Positions 32,249 through 43,532 of a stretch of DNA of 64,000 bases are shown here, in pieces. Under the pieces are notes generated by a model. It saw nothing but the letters and a program-made list of their open reading frames with translations, was not told the DNA's origin and did no database searches. Source of the stretch: Panicum virgatum (Eukaryota > Streptophyta > Magnoliopsida > Poales > Poaceae); the NCBI RefSeq assembly GCF_016808335.1, contig NC_053146.1, positions 37,568,470 through 37,632,469 of the forward strand. Reading direction: 5' to 3'. Position 1 is the stretch's first letter. Every line of letters begins with the position of its first letter. Position numbers and translations under genes: made by a program.

Positions 32249-35200
32249 ATGGCCCCTGCTAGCGCTGATGTAGATCGACTCCAAAGGAGGCTTGCCTCCG
32301 GCGGCCGTGGAATGGACCTTCCCTCCAACGTAGCGGTGGATCTATCGCGCGTAATGAGAGCTCTCTACAGATTGCAAGGCGAGCTGACTGCTGCGGAGAA
32401 GCAACCGTTCGAGGCCAGCAGTCAGCCCCGCCTGAGAAAGATCAAACAGAATGTCTACGATGTGGAAGATATTCTCGACGAGCTTGAAGATGGCAGCAGC
32501 AGGGGTCGGAAGTTTGATGGGGCTTCAGATCTCTGGTCACAGGTCAGTACTATGGATGAATTTAGGCTTATAATTTCGATTTGAAGAAACAATCTTCGGA
32601 TTGTTCAGCGCAAGTTCCTTTTCCGCTTTTCAGACAGACCACATGTTACTCTGTCGGGAAATTTTGGTTGTCAACGCTGCCTTATTCTTGGATGCACTTT
32701 GGGTCATTTTTTAGTATCAACAAATATCTATTTTGCCAATTTACTATGTTGATGACGGTTGTGTGTGCAGAATAACTAGGACACCTTCACTTCAATATTC
32801 GCATGCTATTTTGGAAGAGTCCTTGTTGGAAACCATATTCACAACCATCCAATCATTTCGCTTCATGCTGTAATTGTTCCTTTCCCATATCAAACAATAT
32901 AAAAACCAATCTAGGACAGAGGAACATGACAACTAGTATTAGATTGGCTGGACACTTCCAAGGCTTTCAAGTAGGCACCTTCCTACTTTCCTGGTATACC
33001 ATGTCTTATGTTTTTAACATTTTTCCATTCAAAACTGTTAGCTTGAAGTGCAATTTGATTTTTGATGCTGTTAATTATTCTTAAGAAAAGGTACCCTGGA
33101 GATTCTGAAATCAGATAGCTACTTAATGATCACTTGATGGTGAAATTTCAGGCAGTATTTTTCTTCTCGTCTAACCACTCAGTTCTTCATTGCCGTATGG
33201 TGAAAAAAATAAAGAAGATAAGAAAAAGTTTGGATCATGTATCAAAAGACTTCATATTGAGCTTACTGCACCACAGTACTGATGGAGATCAAACTTGTCA
33301 TCATGATGTGTTTGATGAATCTGCAATAATTGGAAGAGATAATGATAAGGAAAATTTAAGAGCCTTGCTCTTGTGTAACTGTGAAGAAATTTTTTCCATA
33401 ATTCCTATAGTAGGTCTTGGGGGATTGGGGAAAACAGTTCTTGCCCAGCTCATTTTCACTGACAAAGATGTACGATATAATTTTGATCTCCATATATGGA
33501 TCAATCTCAATATGACTTATAGTCTTAAGGGTATTGCTAGTGCAATAATTTCAGAAGCTAACAGAACAGAGCAAGGCATGTCACAAGTCAAAGAGGAAAT
33601 CGAAGATGATCCTCAGATCATAATGAAGTGTCTTCGAGAAGTACTTCATCATAAAAGATGTCTCATTGTCTTGGACGGCCTATGGAGCACAGATGAAGGG
33701 GAGTTACTTCATCTCAAGAAAATGCTACGAGGCATAGAGAAGACCAAGATTATAGTGACTACTTCTAGTGAAAATGTTGCTAAGCTGGTGCATACTATTC
33801 AGCCCTACAAATTGGGTCCTTTATCTGAAGAAAATTGTTGGACTATATTTTCTCGAAGGGTGTTTTGTGGTGGAGATAACTCAGACCCCACACGAATGGG
33901 GAAGCAGATTGTTAATAGGTGTGAAGGTATACCAGCAGTGGCTCATTGTCTCGGTTCATTGGTGCGTGATAAAGGCATGAGCATTTGGAATGATGAAAAT
34001 CAAGATCTGTGGAAATTGGAGAGACAGTTTCCATTCCAGGTCAACATGTTCTCATCAATTAAACAGATATATTACAACATGTCATCGGCATTGAAATCAT
34101 GCCTTAACCATCTATCAATGTTTCCTAAAGGATCTGATATTCGTATGGAAAATCTGATCAGACAGTGGGCTGCGCTTGGCATCCTCGGGTCAACACATGG
34201 TTCCTTACCTATTTATTCCCAAGGGAAGAAGTATATCCAGGAATTGCTTTCTGTATTCTTCCTTGAAGCACCCAATAAATCCTCAGTAAGTGACTAGTGT
34301 ATTTTTGGAGTTTTGCAGTTCAATATGTTAAGACGAGCTTTTCTGATGTTTGACTAATAACTAGCATAATGGGTTGGATTAGATAGGTTTTAGCTGATCA
34401 TTGTTTTGGACAATCAGTTAATAAAAAGATCATATGTCTTCTGGATGATACTTCTATTGAACTTTGGATATATAGAAAAATTTTACGTAATGAGCATCAA
34501 CAACACGTTCGTGTAAAGACACGACCAGAAACTTAGATCCCCGAACAGTCGAGAATAATCAATGATATTCCAACAGTGATAATCTGAGATTTGAACTCAC
34601 AGTTTTATTGATTCTGCATTTTAGAAATATGTGTTCTGCAGCAAAAAGAAAATCACACTAAAGGATCCATGTCATGTGGGGCCGCCACTACCAGCGCCGC
34701 CCACGCGCACGTGTGACCAGACCAGCAGTGCGGGAGAACTGGCAACAGAGTCAGCGGCAGGAGCAATTAGTGTCTAAGTAAAAGGGATTTGTTTAGTTTG
34801 TTTCCTAATTACCAGGGGTCAAGGCGCCTATACATTGCTGTACTCAGTCATTTGGAGGAATCAATCAAGAATTACCAAACCCTAATCCCCCTTCTTCTTC
34901 CTAATCTCACCTCCTTCAACATTGGGCAGTTGGGCAACAACCCCGACGCCATTACCAGCCAAGGCTACGAACTCCGTAGCCGAGGCCCTGCCGTCTTGGG
35001 CACTGACGCCCTTGACAACCTGGTATCAGTATCCGGGTGATCCTCTTCCACCTCGAGCCAACCCCACAACACCACCACTGTCGCCGTGCCATTCGCCCCC
35101 GTGCCACCTTCCCCAACTTCATCTGCTTTATCGCCAATGGCCGAACCAACGACATCCGATCTCGTGGCCCTCATCACCAAGTTGACGGCGACTGTCGAGA

Positions 35201-38200
35201 CCCTGCAGGCCAAGGTCGACACGCTCCAACAGGAGCACCGTGCTGACTCATCATCTTCGGGCGCCCATGGCCAATTCCCCGGCAAGCACCACAGCGACCG
35301 ACCACCGCGTTTCCAGAAGATGGACTTCCCCAAGTACGATAGTAAATCGGATCTGTTAGCGTTCATTAACCGCTGCGAATCCTATTTCCATTAGCAGTGC
35401 ATCGTGGAGAAGGTTTGGATGGCTTCCTACAACCTTGAAGCCGCGGCCCAACTGTGGTACATCCAGGTCCAACGTGATGAGGGCACGCCACCATGGCGCC
35501 ACTTCACCGAACTCCTCCACTTGCGCTTTTGGTCCTCCTCTGTGGTCCAACCCCCTCGGCGAACTCATGGTGTGCAAGCGCACTGGGACTGCTTATCGAG
35601 GTCTAGAAGGTACAGATCTTCATGGCGGGACTGCAGACGCCCCCCAGGCTCGACGTCGAGATCCACAACCCACAGTCCCTCGCCGTCGCCATGAGTCTTG
35701 CCCGCAAACTGGAGCTCCGCGACCAGTGCGAGGCGGCGGCCGCGCCGACTCCAAACCCACCGCGCCCTCACCAGTGGGGCATCTTGTCGGCGCCGCGCCG
35801 GGCGCTCCCGACGCCGCCACCGGCCGCCACGACGTCGACGCTGGTACTTGTCGAGGGCCGCCGCCCGGTCAAGCCGAGATGGAGGAATGCTGCCGCCTCA
35901 GACTCTTCTTCAACTGCAACGAAAAGTTTGGGCGCAGCCACAACCGCGTGTGCCAACGCATCTTCGTCCTCAACCTCGCGGACGACGGCGACGACGACAC
36001 CGAGCCCCAGGAGCTTTGCGACAAATCCCCACAGATATTGCTACATGCGATCGCCGAGGTTTGCACTAGCGAGACAATGCAAGTGCGCATCTCCCTCGGC
36101 AACATCGCCCTCCTCGCGCTGCTCGACTCGGGATCTACACACAACTTCATCTCCGAGCACGCCGCCAGTCGTACCACCATGCAACTCCACGACGGCGAAC
36201 GCTTCCCGACCTCGGGAGTGTACCGCGCCGCGCCATGCATCATCGGCAACGATGTCTTCACCGCGGACTTCTTTGCGCTCCCGCTCGCGGGCTACGACAT
36301 CATCCTCGGCACCCAGTGGCTCGCATCCCTCGGGCCAATCCTGTGGGACTTTGGCGCCCTCACCATGTCCTTCTAGCGCGAGGGTCGCAGGGTGCGCTGG
36401 CACGAGGTCGCGGGTCCGGATGGTCCGGGCCTGAAGGTCTGCTCTGACGACGGCATCTTGGCGGCACTACTGCACGAGTTGGACGCCCTCTTTGTTGAGC
36501 TATCCGGCATGCCCCCGCCGCGCTCCAGGGACCACTGCATCAACCTCCTCCCTGGATCCGTACCTGTGGCAGTTCGGCCCTACCACTACCCCGCCTCGCA
36601 CGAGGACGAGCTTGAACGCCAGTGTGCCGCCATGCTGGCCAGGGGATCATCCGGCGCAGCACCTCGGCGTTCTCCTCGCTAGTCCTATTGGTCAAGAAGG
36701 TCGACGGCACATGCCGTTTCTACCGCGCCCTCAACGCCAATACTGTCAAGGACGCCTACCCCATCCCGGTGGTGGATGAACTACTCGACGAGCTATTCCA
36801 TGCCTGCTTCTTCACCAAACTCGACCTCTACTCCAGATATCACCAGGTCTGGATGAACGCCACCGACATCGCCAAGATTGCCTTCCGAACACATACGGCC
36901 TCTACGAGTTCCTGGTCATGCTTCAGATTATGCAATGCCTCGGTGACGTTCCAAGCCCTCATGAATGATGTACTAACTCCTTCAGCAACACCGACTCTTC
37001 GTCCTCGTCTTCTTCAACGACATACTAACTCGTGGGCGGCTCATCTGCAACACATCCGCACTGTCCTCGACCTCCTTCAGCAACACCGGCTCTTCGTCAA
37101 GCGCTCCAAGTGCGAGTTTGGCGCCACGTCCATCACCTACTTGGCTCACGTCATCTCGGTCGACGGAGTGACCTTGGACCCGACCACGGTGCAGGCCATC
37201 GCGGAATGGCCTCAACCGAGGTCAGCACGGGCGGTATGCGGTTTCCTAGGCCTTGCAGGGAACTACTGCAAGTTCGTCAAGGAGTTCAGCATGGTCGCTG
37301 CCCCTCTCACGGCCCCTCTCCGCAAGGAGGGGTTCTCATGGAACGACGAGGCCGCTGCTGCGTTCGCCACTCTCAAGAATGCCGTCACAACGGCGCCCAT
37401 CCTCACACTTCCGGACTTCAACCAGCCCTCACAGCTCTTCTTTTGCAGGGACAACACCCGCTGGCGTTCTTCAGTCGACCTACGAACGCGAGCTCATCGG
37501 CCTCGTCGTCGCCATCCGCCACTGGCGCCCATACCTCTGGGGCCGCCGCTGCTTGGTGAAGACGAATCACTACAACCTCAAGTTCCTCCTCGACCAACGC
37601 TTGGCTATGATCCCACAACACCATTGGGTGGGTAAGCTCCTTGGCTATGATTTCACAGTCGAGTACAAGGCAGGGAGCCCGATCACGGTGGCAGACGCCT
37701 TGTCCGCCACGACACGGAGGAAGCCGACCTCCTCGCCATCTCGAGGCCACAGTTTGACTTCATCGAGCGTCTTCGTCAAGCCACTTCCACAGACCCGGCG
37801 CTGGTGGCGCAAAAAAATGAGCTCGACGCTGACCAGCGCGTGGTGCCGTGGTCTCTCATCTATGGCATGGTGGCATTCAACGACTGCCTCTACACCCCCC
37901 TAGCGTCACCTCTCCTCCAGGAAGTGCTCACCGCCGTGCATACCGATGGCCATGAGGGCGTCCAGCACACCCTACACCGCCTACGCCGTGATTTCCACTC
38001 GCCCAACCTGCGCACGGTGGTTCAGGACTATGTCCGCGCCTGCACGACGTGCCAGCGCCACAAGTCGGAACACCCGGCGGGCCTTCTCATGCCGCTGCCA
38101 GTTCTGACCACAGTCTGGGCCGACATCGGTCTCGACTTCATTGAAGCGTTGCCCCGTGTTGGTGGCAAATCGGTGATCCTCACGGTGGTCGACCGCCTCA

Positions 38201-41200
38201 GTAAGTACTGCCACTTCATTCCGCTGGCCCATCCATATTCCGCGGAATCGGTGGCGCAGGCTTTCTTCGCCGAAGTTGTCATGTTGTGCGCCTCTGTAGC
38301 TGAGGCCCAGCCATCTTGGGCACAGACGCCCTTGACAATCCACCTCACAATTTGCTCATTGCATAGGAACCAGATGTCTTTTCCTTTATACCCTTGTTTA
38401 CACCTACTAGTTGGTTACCAGATGTCTTTTCCTTTATTCCCTTGTTTACACGTTATGTAATACAAATTATTAGGATAGCTAAAGTGATTTCTTATAGTCA
38501 TCCTACTTGTTCTTATAACCTGTTTTTAACAATTTTGACACCGTTTTAGCTATTTCATGCATGTTTGGAAATTTGTACACCACATTAATCAACTTTTTAA
38601 TTTCTTAAAAACCTCGGTGACAACCTAGTTCATGTATCAAATTCAAATTTGATTGTGCATGAGTTTTGAAATATTGAGTGAGTGATGCAATTAAGAATCA
38701 TTGTAAAAACTTATTTGAAACCTTTAGTAATACATAGACTATCACTATAATGCACCTCACTGATAAACTGACGGGATTTGGGTTTTTATTTTAGTGGTTG
38801 TGCCTTAGATATACTCCCAAGTATGCCCACATAACACATATTGCACTCATATTGTCCTTATTTTAATAGATCTCAGAATAGGCATGCTTGTAAGTTAGTA
38901 ATTTAACAAGTACATTTCTCTCCATAGACTCCATTCATAAAAGAGTTGCACCATCACAGTTCTTGCGTGTGAACCCTTGTTTTATTCAATTTTTCTCCCT
39001 AACACGCAAAAGAGCTGCATATCATAATATTAGAAAACAAGAAAAAAAATGTTAGGAAACCCTTACAAATACACCCACACACAACAAAAATTTCTTAGAT
39101 TACATATGCACCTGTGTCTAGGCTTCTTGTGGATTATAGCTAATCCAAATAGCAGAGTGAGGGTGGCATTTATAGAATTATAGTTTAACCACTCAAACTA
39201 GTTGTTGCTCCAACGATCCTCTACAAATGTGAACACTGGATAATCATGCAAGTTCCCCATGGCCATGGTCGGATTATACTATGCTATTAGTTTTCCATTG
39301 GGCCACTGAGATCTAATCTTCAACTGCTTCGGTTGAAACTATGGCGCATTGTTAGGCGCCTTTATTTGTATCGTTAGATTATACAGAACTTGCAACGTTT
39401 CTATTTTCTGAAGACAATTATGTTCTTTGTTGTTTATCTGACCATTAGTAGGACGCGTATAACTCTTCCCTGACGGATCGTCCAGCATTTCCAATTCAAA
39501 TCCTCTTGTAGTGGTTGATCCTTTGAAGATTTGTCCTGCACTCATATTATTCATCATTCAGCATAGAGAATATGCATTTATATCTTCATTACTTTGTGCT
39601 TGGAACCAACTTGAATACTCTGACATGTATTGTTTCCAGTCACCGGATCATCCAGTGCATGTACTCGACTTGCACTTCATGTAATCATTGCCAATATAGC
39701 ACAGCACAAAATTAGCGCCATACATGGGTTGGTAAAAGTTTCGATCAGTTAATGTGCACAGCGAACTATAGGTCATCAATTTAAGATTTCCCGACCAACA
39801 ATAGGTCGGTTGTGATGCTAGTATCACTACCAGTTCTTTCGCAACAGGTGTGATGAACGGTTTGGTGTGAAGTTGGGTCGGCGAAGTGTCACGTTATGAT
39901 TTAATTTGTCAACTCATGATGGTTGGAGGTTTAGCATATCATGCGGTTGGATTTGTACACCTTTTCAAATTGCTAAACATATGCAAAGTCCTGACTGCAC
40001 AATGATTAGGTTCACGATGTGCATATTTCTTGATGGGTGTGCAGCTATGTGTTGCCTGTTTTAGAGGATAAATAGATGTGGACTAGTTGGGACTTGCGTC
40101 CACCAGCTTAAAGCTTGGGAACTGCAAGTGGAATATTAGGAATTACTGAGTATTAATCTACAATAGAAGAAAGTGGACTTATTTTGTGCATTGTTGTGTG
40201 CACCCTCAGTTGAACATTTTGCAGGTCTGCCAGTGCCACTGGCCTTGATACATGTCAGAACCAAACAGTAATTAGCATTTCTGGGTTCAAGTAGTATGGT
40301 TGATTTGTAGTAAACTATTCCTTATGATTAAGTTATAAACCTCTGTACAGGGTAGTGGACTAAATTACGCTAGTGCCTCAAAGATCGTCAATGTGCACAA
40401 TTTAGTACATGAGTTTGCCAGATATGTTACCAGTCATGATCTATTTATTATGGATGGTGAAAGGAAAAATAATGATGGCACCGAGATTTGCACATCCCGA
40501 TATGCAGTATTGACTAGATGCAATGATGGATGCAAACTTCGCAAAGTTTTTCTCACAAGTGTAAGGGCGATATGTTTGAAGGACTGTGGGGGAGAAAAGT
40601 TTATAGAAAAAATATTCTCTGGTCTAAAGCACCTACATGTATTGGACCTCAGTAGATGCTCGTTTCTCAAAATACCTAGTTCTATTTACCAGTTAACCCA
40701 TCTGAGGTACATTGACATTTCTAGCTCAGCAATTCAAGCACTGCCTGATCAAATGAGTTTCTTACAAAACCTTGAAGCTCTGGATCTCTCAGAGACGCGT
40801 CTTCAGGTGCTACCTGATTTTGTTGGAACTTTTCAGAAGTTAAAATATCTTAACCTAAAAGGATGTCGCGAACTCCATCACCTGCCCTCAAAACTTGAGG
40901 ATATTAAGAGTTTGCAGCATCTTAACCTGTCATGCTGTCCAGCAGCTCACCAGCTACTTGAATCTATCAGTGGATTTCAAGAACTTCGATTTTTGGATAT
41001 ATCAAGTTGTACAGAACTTCAATCATTGCCAGAATCCTTCGGCAGACTAACAAATTTAGAGGATCTAATCCTGTCCAAATGCACCAGACTCAAGAAGTTA
41101 CCAGAATCATTTGGTGAACTTTGTTTTCTTCAGTTCTTGAATGTATCCAATTGCTGCGAGCTTGAAGAAGTGCCTGCATCTCTTGGAAGGCTTGCTAGTT

Positions 41201-41767
41201 TGGAGGTTCTAATACTTTCAGGATGCAGAAGAATTCAAAATCTTCCTCAATCATTCATTGACATTGCATTCTTGCGGATTCTAGACCTTGCAGGGTGTGT
41301 AGATCTTCACATAAACCTTGGAATGTTACCACATAATAATCTAGAGAACCTTAACGTGGATGGATGTCACAAGATCAATGCTATGCCTGGGTGGACTGCA
41401 AACTTCCCTAAACTACATCCCAAATGTCTACAAACCTGTGACCAACAAATTCGATGCTTGATTCCAGAACAGCAAGTCTGTCTTAGTGACAATGAAGTAG
41501 AGATTATCAAGGAGCTGAATGTGTGTGTGCATGACGGAAGTGAGGAAGCAATAGCAAGTCAATCATGCCAAGCTGGTAACTCTGAACGTACCACTAAGGT
41601 AATTCTACCTAACTTTGTATCTAGTTTTTATTTTAAAATATTACAGAACTTTTGTCGTGTAGTGATTCACTAAAAGAAATTATTTTTACTAATGATTTTT
41701 TAGGTCTTTGAGAATTCATCTGCACGTACAAGTCATAACGTTCCTCAGCATCCCACTATCCCAACTG
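32249..41767 (+). CDS. CC-NBS-LRR (NLR) immune receptor, four exons
   Basis: Exons: 32,249-32,542, 33,152-34,285, 40,351-41,598, 41,704-41,767; the first three introns join in phase 0, giving 892 residues before exon 4, which ends in phase 1. Exon 1 holds an Rx_N-type coiled-coil domain with the EDVID-like YDVEDILDELED. The NB-ARC has the P-loop GLGGLGKT (about 186-193), kinase-2 LIVLDGLW (269-276), GLPL-like GIPAVAHC (about 356) and RNBS-D CLNHLSMFP. The MHD position reads VHN (about 491-493). Ten or so LRRs follow (about 535-830), e.g. LHVLDLSRC and LEVLILSGC. NLRs are cytoplasmic ADP/ATP switches that trigger immunity on effector perception. All exons are free of stops. The second intron is 6,065 bp because of a Ty3 insertion. 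Without splicing at 41,599 the frame ends at 41,673. Confidence 0.85.
34670..38337 (+). mobile_element. Ty3 (Gypsy) retrotransposon with truncated 3' LTR, in NLR intron 2
   Basis: Flanked by the duplication ATCCA (34,665-34,669 and 38,338-38,342). The 5' LTR is 34,670-35,017 (348 bp, TGTCATGTGG...CCCTTGACA). Three bases later the primer binding site TGGTATCAG (initiator tRNA-Met type) follows. Gag and pol run in the same direction as the NLR gene. The 3' LTR is only about the last 45 bp (38,294-38,337, TAGCTGAGGCC...CTTGACA), attached directly to integrase sequence, so a deletion removed the end of pol and most of the LTR. The chromovirus-like primer site and LTR size suggest a Reina-like family; this is tentative. 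Confidence 0.9.
35137..38290 (+). pseudogene. gag-pol of the intronic Ty3 element, inactive
   Basis: Gag starts at 35,137 (MAEPTTSDLVALITKL) and has PPRFQKMDFPKYDSKSD; a TAG interrupts it at 35,393. The frame shifts by 35,530. The zinc-knuckle region reads FFNCNEKFGRSHNRVCQR, with the leading Cys lost. Protease has LLALLDSGSTHNFIS (36,110). RT includes DAYPIPVVDELLDELFHA (36,750), and its catalytic site near 37,005 reads VFFNDIL instead of FFDDIL. RNase H and the HHCC and core parts of integrase follow (CTTCQRHKSEHPAG, WADIGLDFIEALP). Several frame changes occur between 36,380 and 37,800. Confidence 0.85.
38360..38455. repeat. Short direct duplication (~46 bp period)
   Basis: ACCAGATGTCTTTTCCTTTA is followed by CCCTTGTTTACAC at 38,370 and again at about 38,417, separated by CTACTAGTTGGTT. 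The two copies differ at a single base over about 35 bases. It lies just outside the Ty3 insertion and has no known role. Confidence 0.7.
38456..40350. other. Remainder of NLR intron 2
   Basis: A/T-rich, no recognisable coding sequence. A short stretch near 38,998 (ACACGCAAAAGAGCTGCATATC) resembles the 3' ends of LINE copies at 49,722 and 56,742. The intron ends with a good acceptor, TCTGTACAG, at 40,350. Confidence 0.5.
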
Positions 41768-41847
41768 GTATGGAGGCACATTTTACCACTTCCTAATTTC
41801 TACACTTTTTTGTGAAACAATTTCTACACTTCCCTCAACGGGAGCCA

Positions 41848-42380
41848 TGTTTTCAAATCGTCTAGTTGAACCTAGTCGCCATGGGACCGATCAGACGACT
41901 AGTCGCGATTAGTCGTCGATCAGGCCGATTAGTCGAGCTTAGTCGGTCCTAGTCGTCCTATATGTCCCAGGACCGATATGATATATGTACTACATATTAC
42001 TTAATAGAAAGCAAGTATGAAGGCAACAATAATGGTCGATTTTTCACTTATTTGTGAGAGATGATTTGTGAACTGTCCAGAACTCTGTATTCCTGTCCCA
42101 TAGTCCATATTCCTGTCTCTCAGCCTCTATATACCAAAAACCTAATGGGCCACCTTGCCAGCCCATCACCGGCCGAGGCCCCCAACTCAAACAGCCCACA
42201 AAACAATCTCAAGTCTGATCGTTTTCCAACCTGATCGTGCGACTAATCGCGACTAGTCGACGACTAGTCGGACGACTAGTCGGACGACTAGAAAACTAGT
42301 CGCCCAGACCTACTCGGTGTCCCTTATCGGGGTCATTTTCTTCCTCCCACATCACCTTCAATCGGAGCTTTTAACACTGG
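41848..42380. mobile_element. Probable non-autonomous DNA transposon rich in GACTAGTCG
   Basis: Both ends carry clustered GACTAGTCG and AGTCGTCGA words in inverted arrangement (41,890-41,960 and 42,235-42,305). The outer ends (CCATGTTTTCAAATCG on the left; the reverse complement of the right end begins AGCCAGTGTTAAAAGCTCC) are loosely complementary, as in some hAT elements. No clean target-site duplication was found, so the limits are approximate. Confidence 0.4.
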
Positions 42381-42593
42381 CTACACTCTTTTTTAAAGTT
42401 ATGGACCTGACTTATTTGTACTAATAATTCTCATCAGATAGCCCCAAAACTGTATAAGAAAGGATTTATGTAAAAATTTTGAGTCAAGAACAGTGGAAAT
42501 CAGATAGGATAGGTGAACAAGGTTATATTTTAATAAACAGCATTGCCTGACTTTTCCCGATATGTCTTGACTTGAGTAGTCTATAGCCGTAGA

Positions 42594-42899
42594 TGTCTGA
42601 GCTGCTCAAGGTACTACTGCTGCCATGCTGTCTGTACACAGCTGTCGGCGTGGCGTGCGGCGTGCCGTACTTAGCCTTTCTTTTTCTTGGTCATGCAGAT
42701 ACTGATATCGCTGCTGAACCCGCTGATGGAGCAGCAGCTGCTGGGGACTTACAACTAGCAGCAGTTGTCGGAGCAGGCACTCGCGCAGAGGCTACACTAG
42801 CTGCATCAGTCCCTCGACGATATCGTCGGCGCCGCTCCCAACTACATGAGAACCGCCGCACTGGAGAAGCTTGCCAGCCTCGAAAGCTTCAATCAGCAG
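42594..42899 (+). pseudogene. DOG1-domain fragment derived from a TGA-type bZIP gene
   Basis: After a TAG acceptor, a short piece encodes SELLK (42,597-42,611) and stops at a GT. The next exon (42,699-42,899, after TCATGCAG) reads ILISLLNPLMEQQLLGTYN, a TAG, then QQLSEQALAQRLH, a TAG, then LHQSLDDIVGAAPNYMRTAA and LEKLASLESFNQQ, ending at a GT. This follows the TGA-factor DOG1 segment known as SELLK..LEPLTEQQLLGICNLQQ..NYMGQMA..GTLENFLRQ, including the intron after SELLK. The two TAGs kill the original frame, but the frame entered in phase 1 from NLR exon 4 is open across the whole exon. The bZIP region and the last DOG1 exon are not seen. Confidence 0.6.
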
Positions 42900-43153
42900 G
42901 TCACCAATTTTTACTCCCGTTATCCATATCCTACATCGTTCACTGCGCTCCTTAAGCTGGTATTCTTACTGGATCGTGATCAATAAACATTTTTAACCCA
43001 AGAATCAACACAACCAGGAAAACCTAGTTTACTTTCAAGTACAATAGTCCTTCTCTAATCATAATTACACAGTAACAGTAGCAATGGAGCTGGTGCACGT
43101 CCTACAAGCTACAGGGCCTTGGTCCTGCTTTCTCCATGGCAGGCAAATTTTTT
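42900..43153. other. Spacer between DOG1 fragment and Copia insertion
   Basis: No convincing coding sequence. A short piece at 43,080-43,140 is open in all three frames but matches nothing I recognise. Confidence 0.4.
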
Positions 43154-43532
43154 TGAATGAGAGAATAATTGTGTGTATTCTTTCAAACCCTAGAAAGATG
43201 GGTAATATGAACCTATATATGGACCTCTATACATGGGCCATAAGGCCACTCAAACATACACCAACACCCCCCCCGCAGTCTGAACTACCGGCGCAGCGGT
43301 GTTCAAAACTGGACAATAAAGAAAGCACACACAGGGCAAACACCCCCCGCAAACACAACTAGCCACCTGCTACGTTGAGGCTGGAGCGAAACTCCAAGAA
43401 AGTCGAGGAGGGGAGACCCTTGGTGAAGATGTCAGCAAACTGGGAGGTGGTCGGGACATGGAGGATCCGAACATCGCCGATAGCGACCCTGTCGCGAACG
43501 AAGTGCAAGTCGATCTCCACATGCTTCATCCG

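Noticed and set aside
35622..36434. Second long open frame (270 codons) in the Ty3 gag region
   Set aside because: It is a shifted-frame shadow of the GC-rich gag-protease frame, which carries the recognisable zinc-knuckle and DSGSTHNFI motifs.
39339..39557. 72-codon frame on the minus strand in NLR intron 2
   Set aside because: No domain, no splice context and low-complexity composition.
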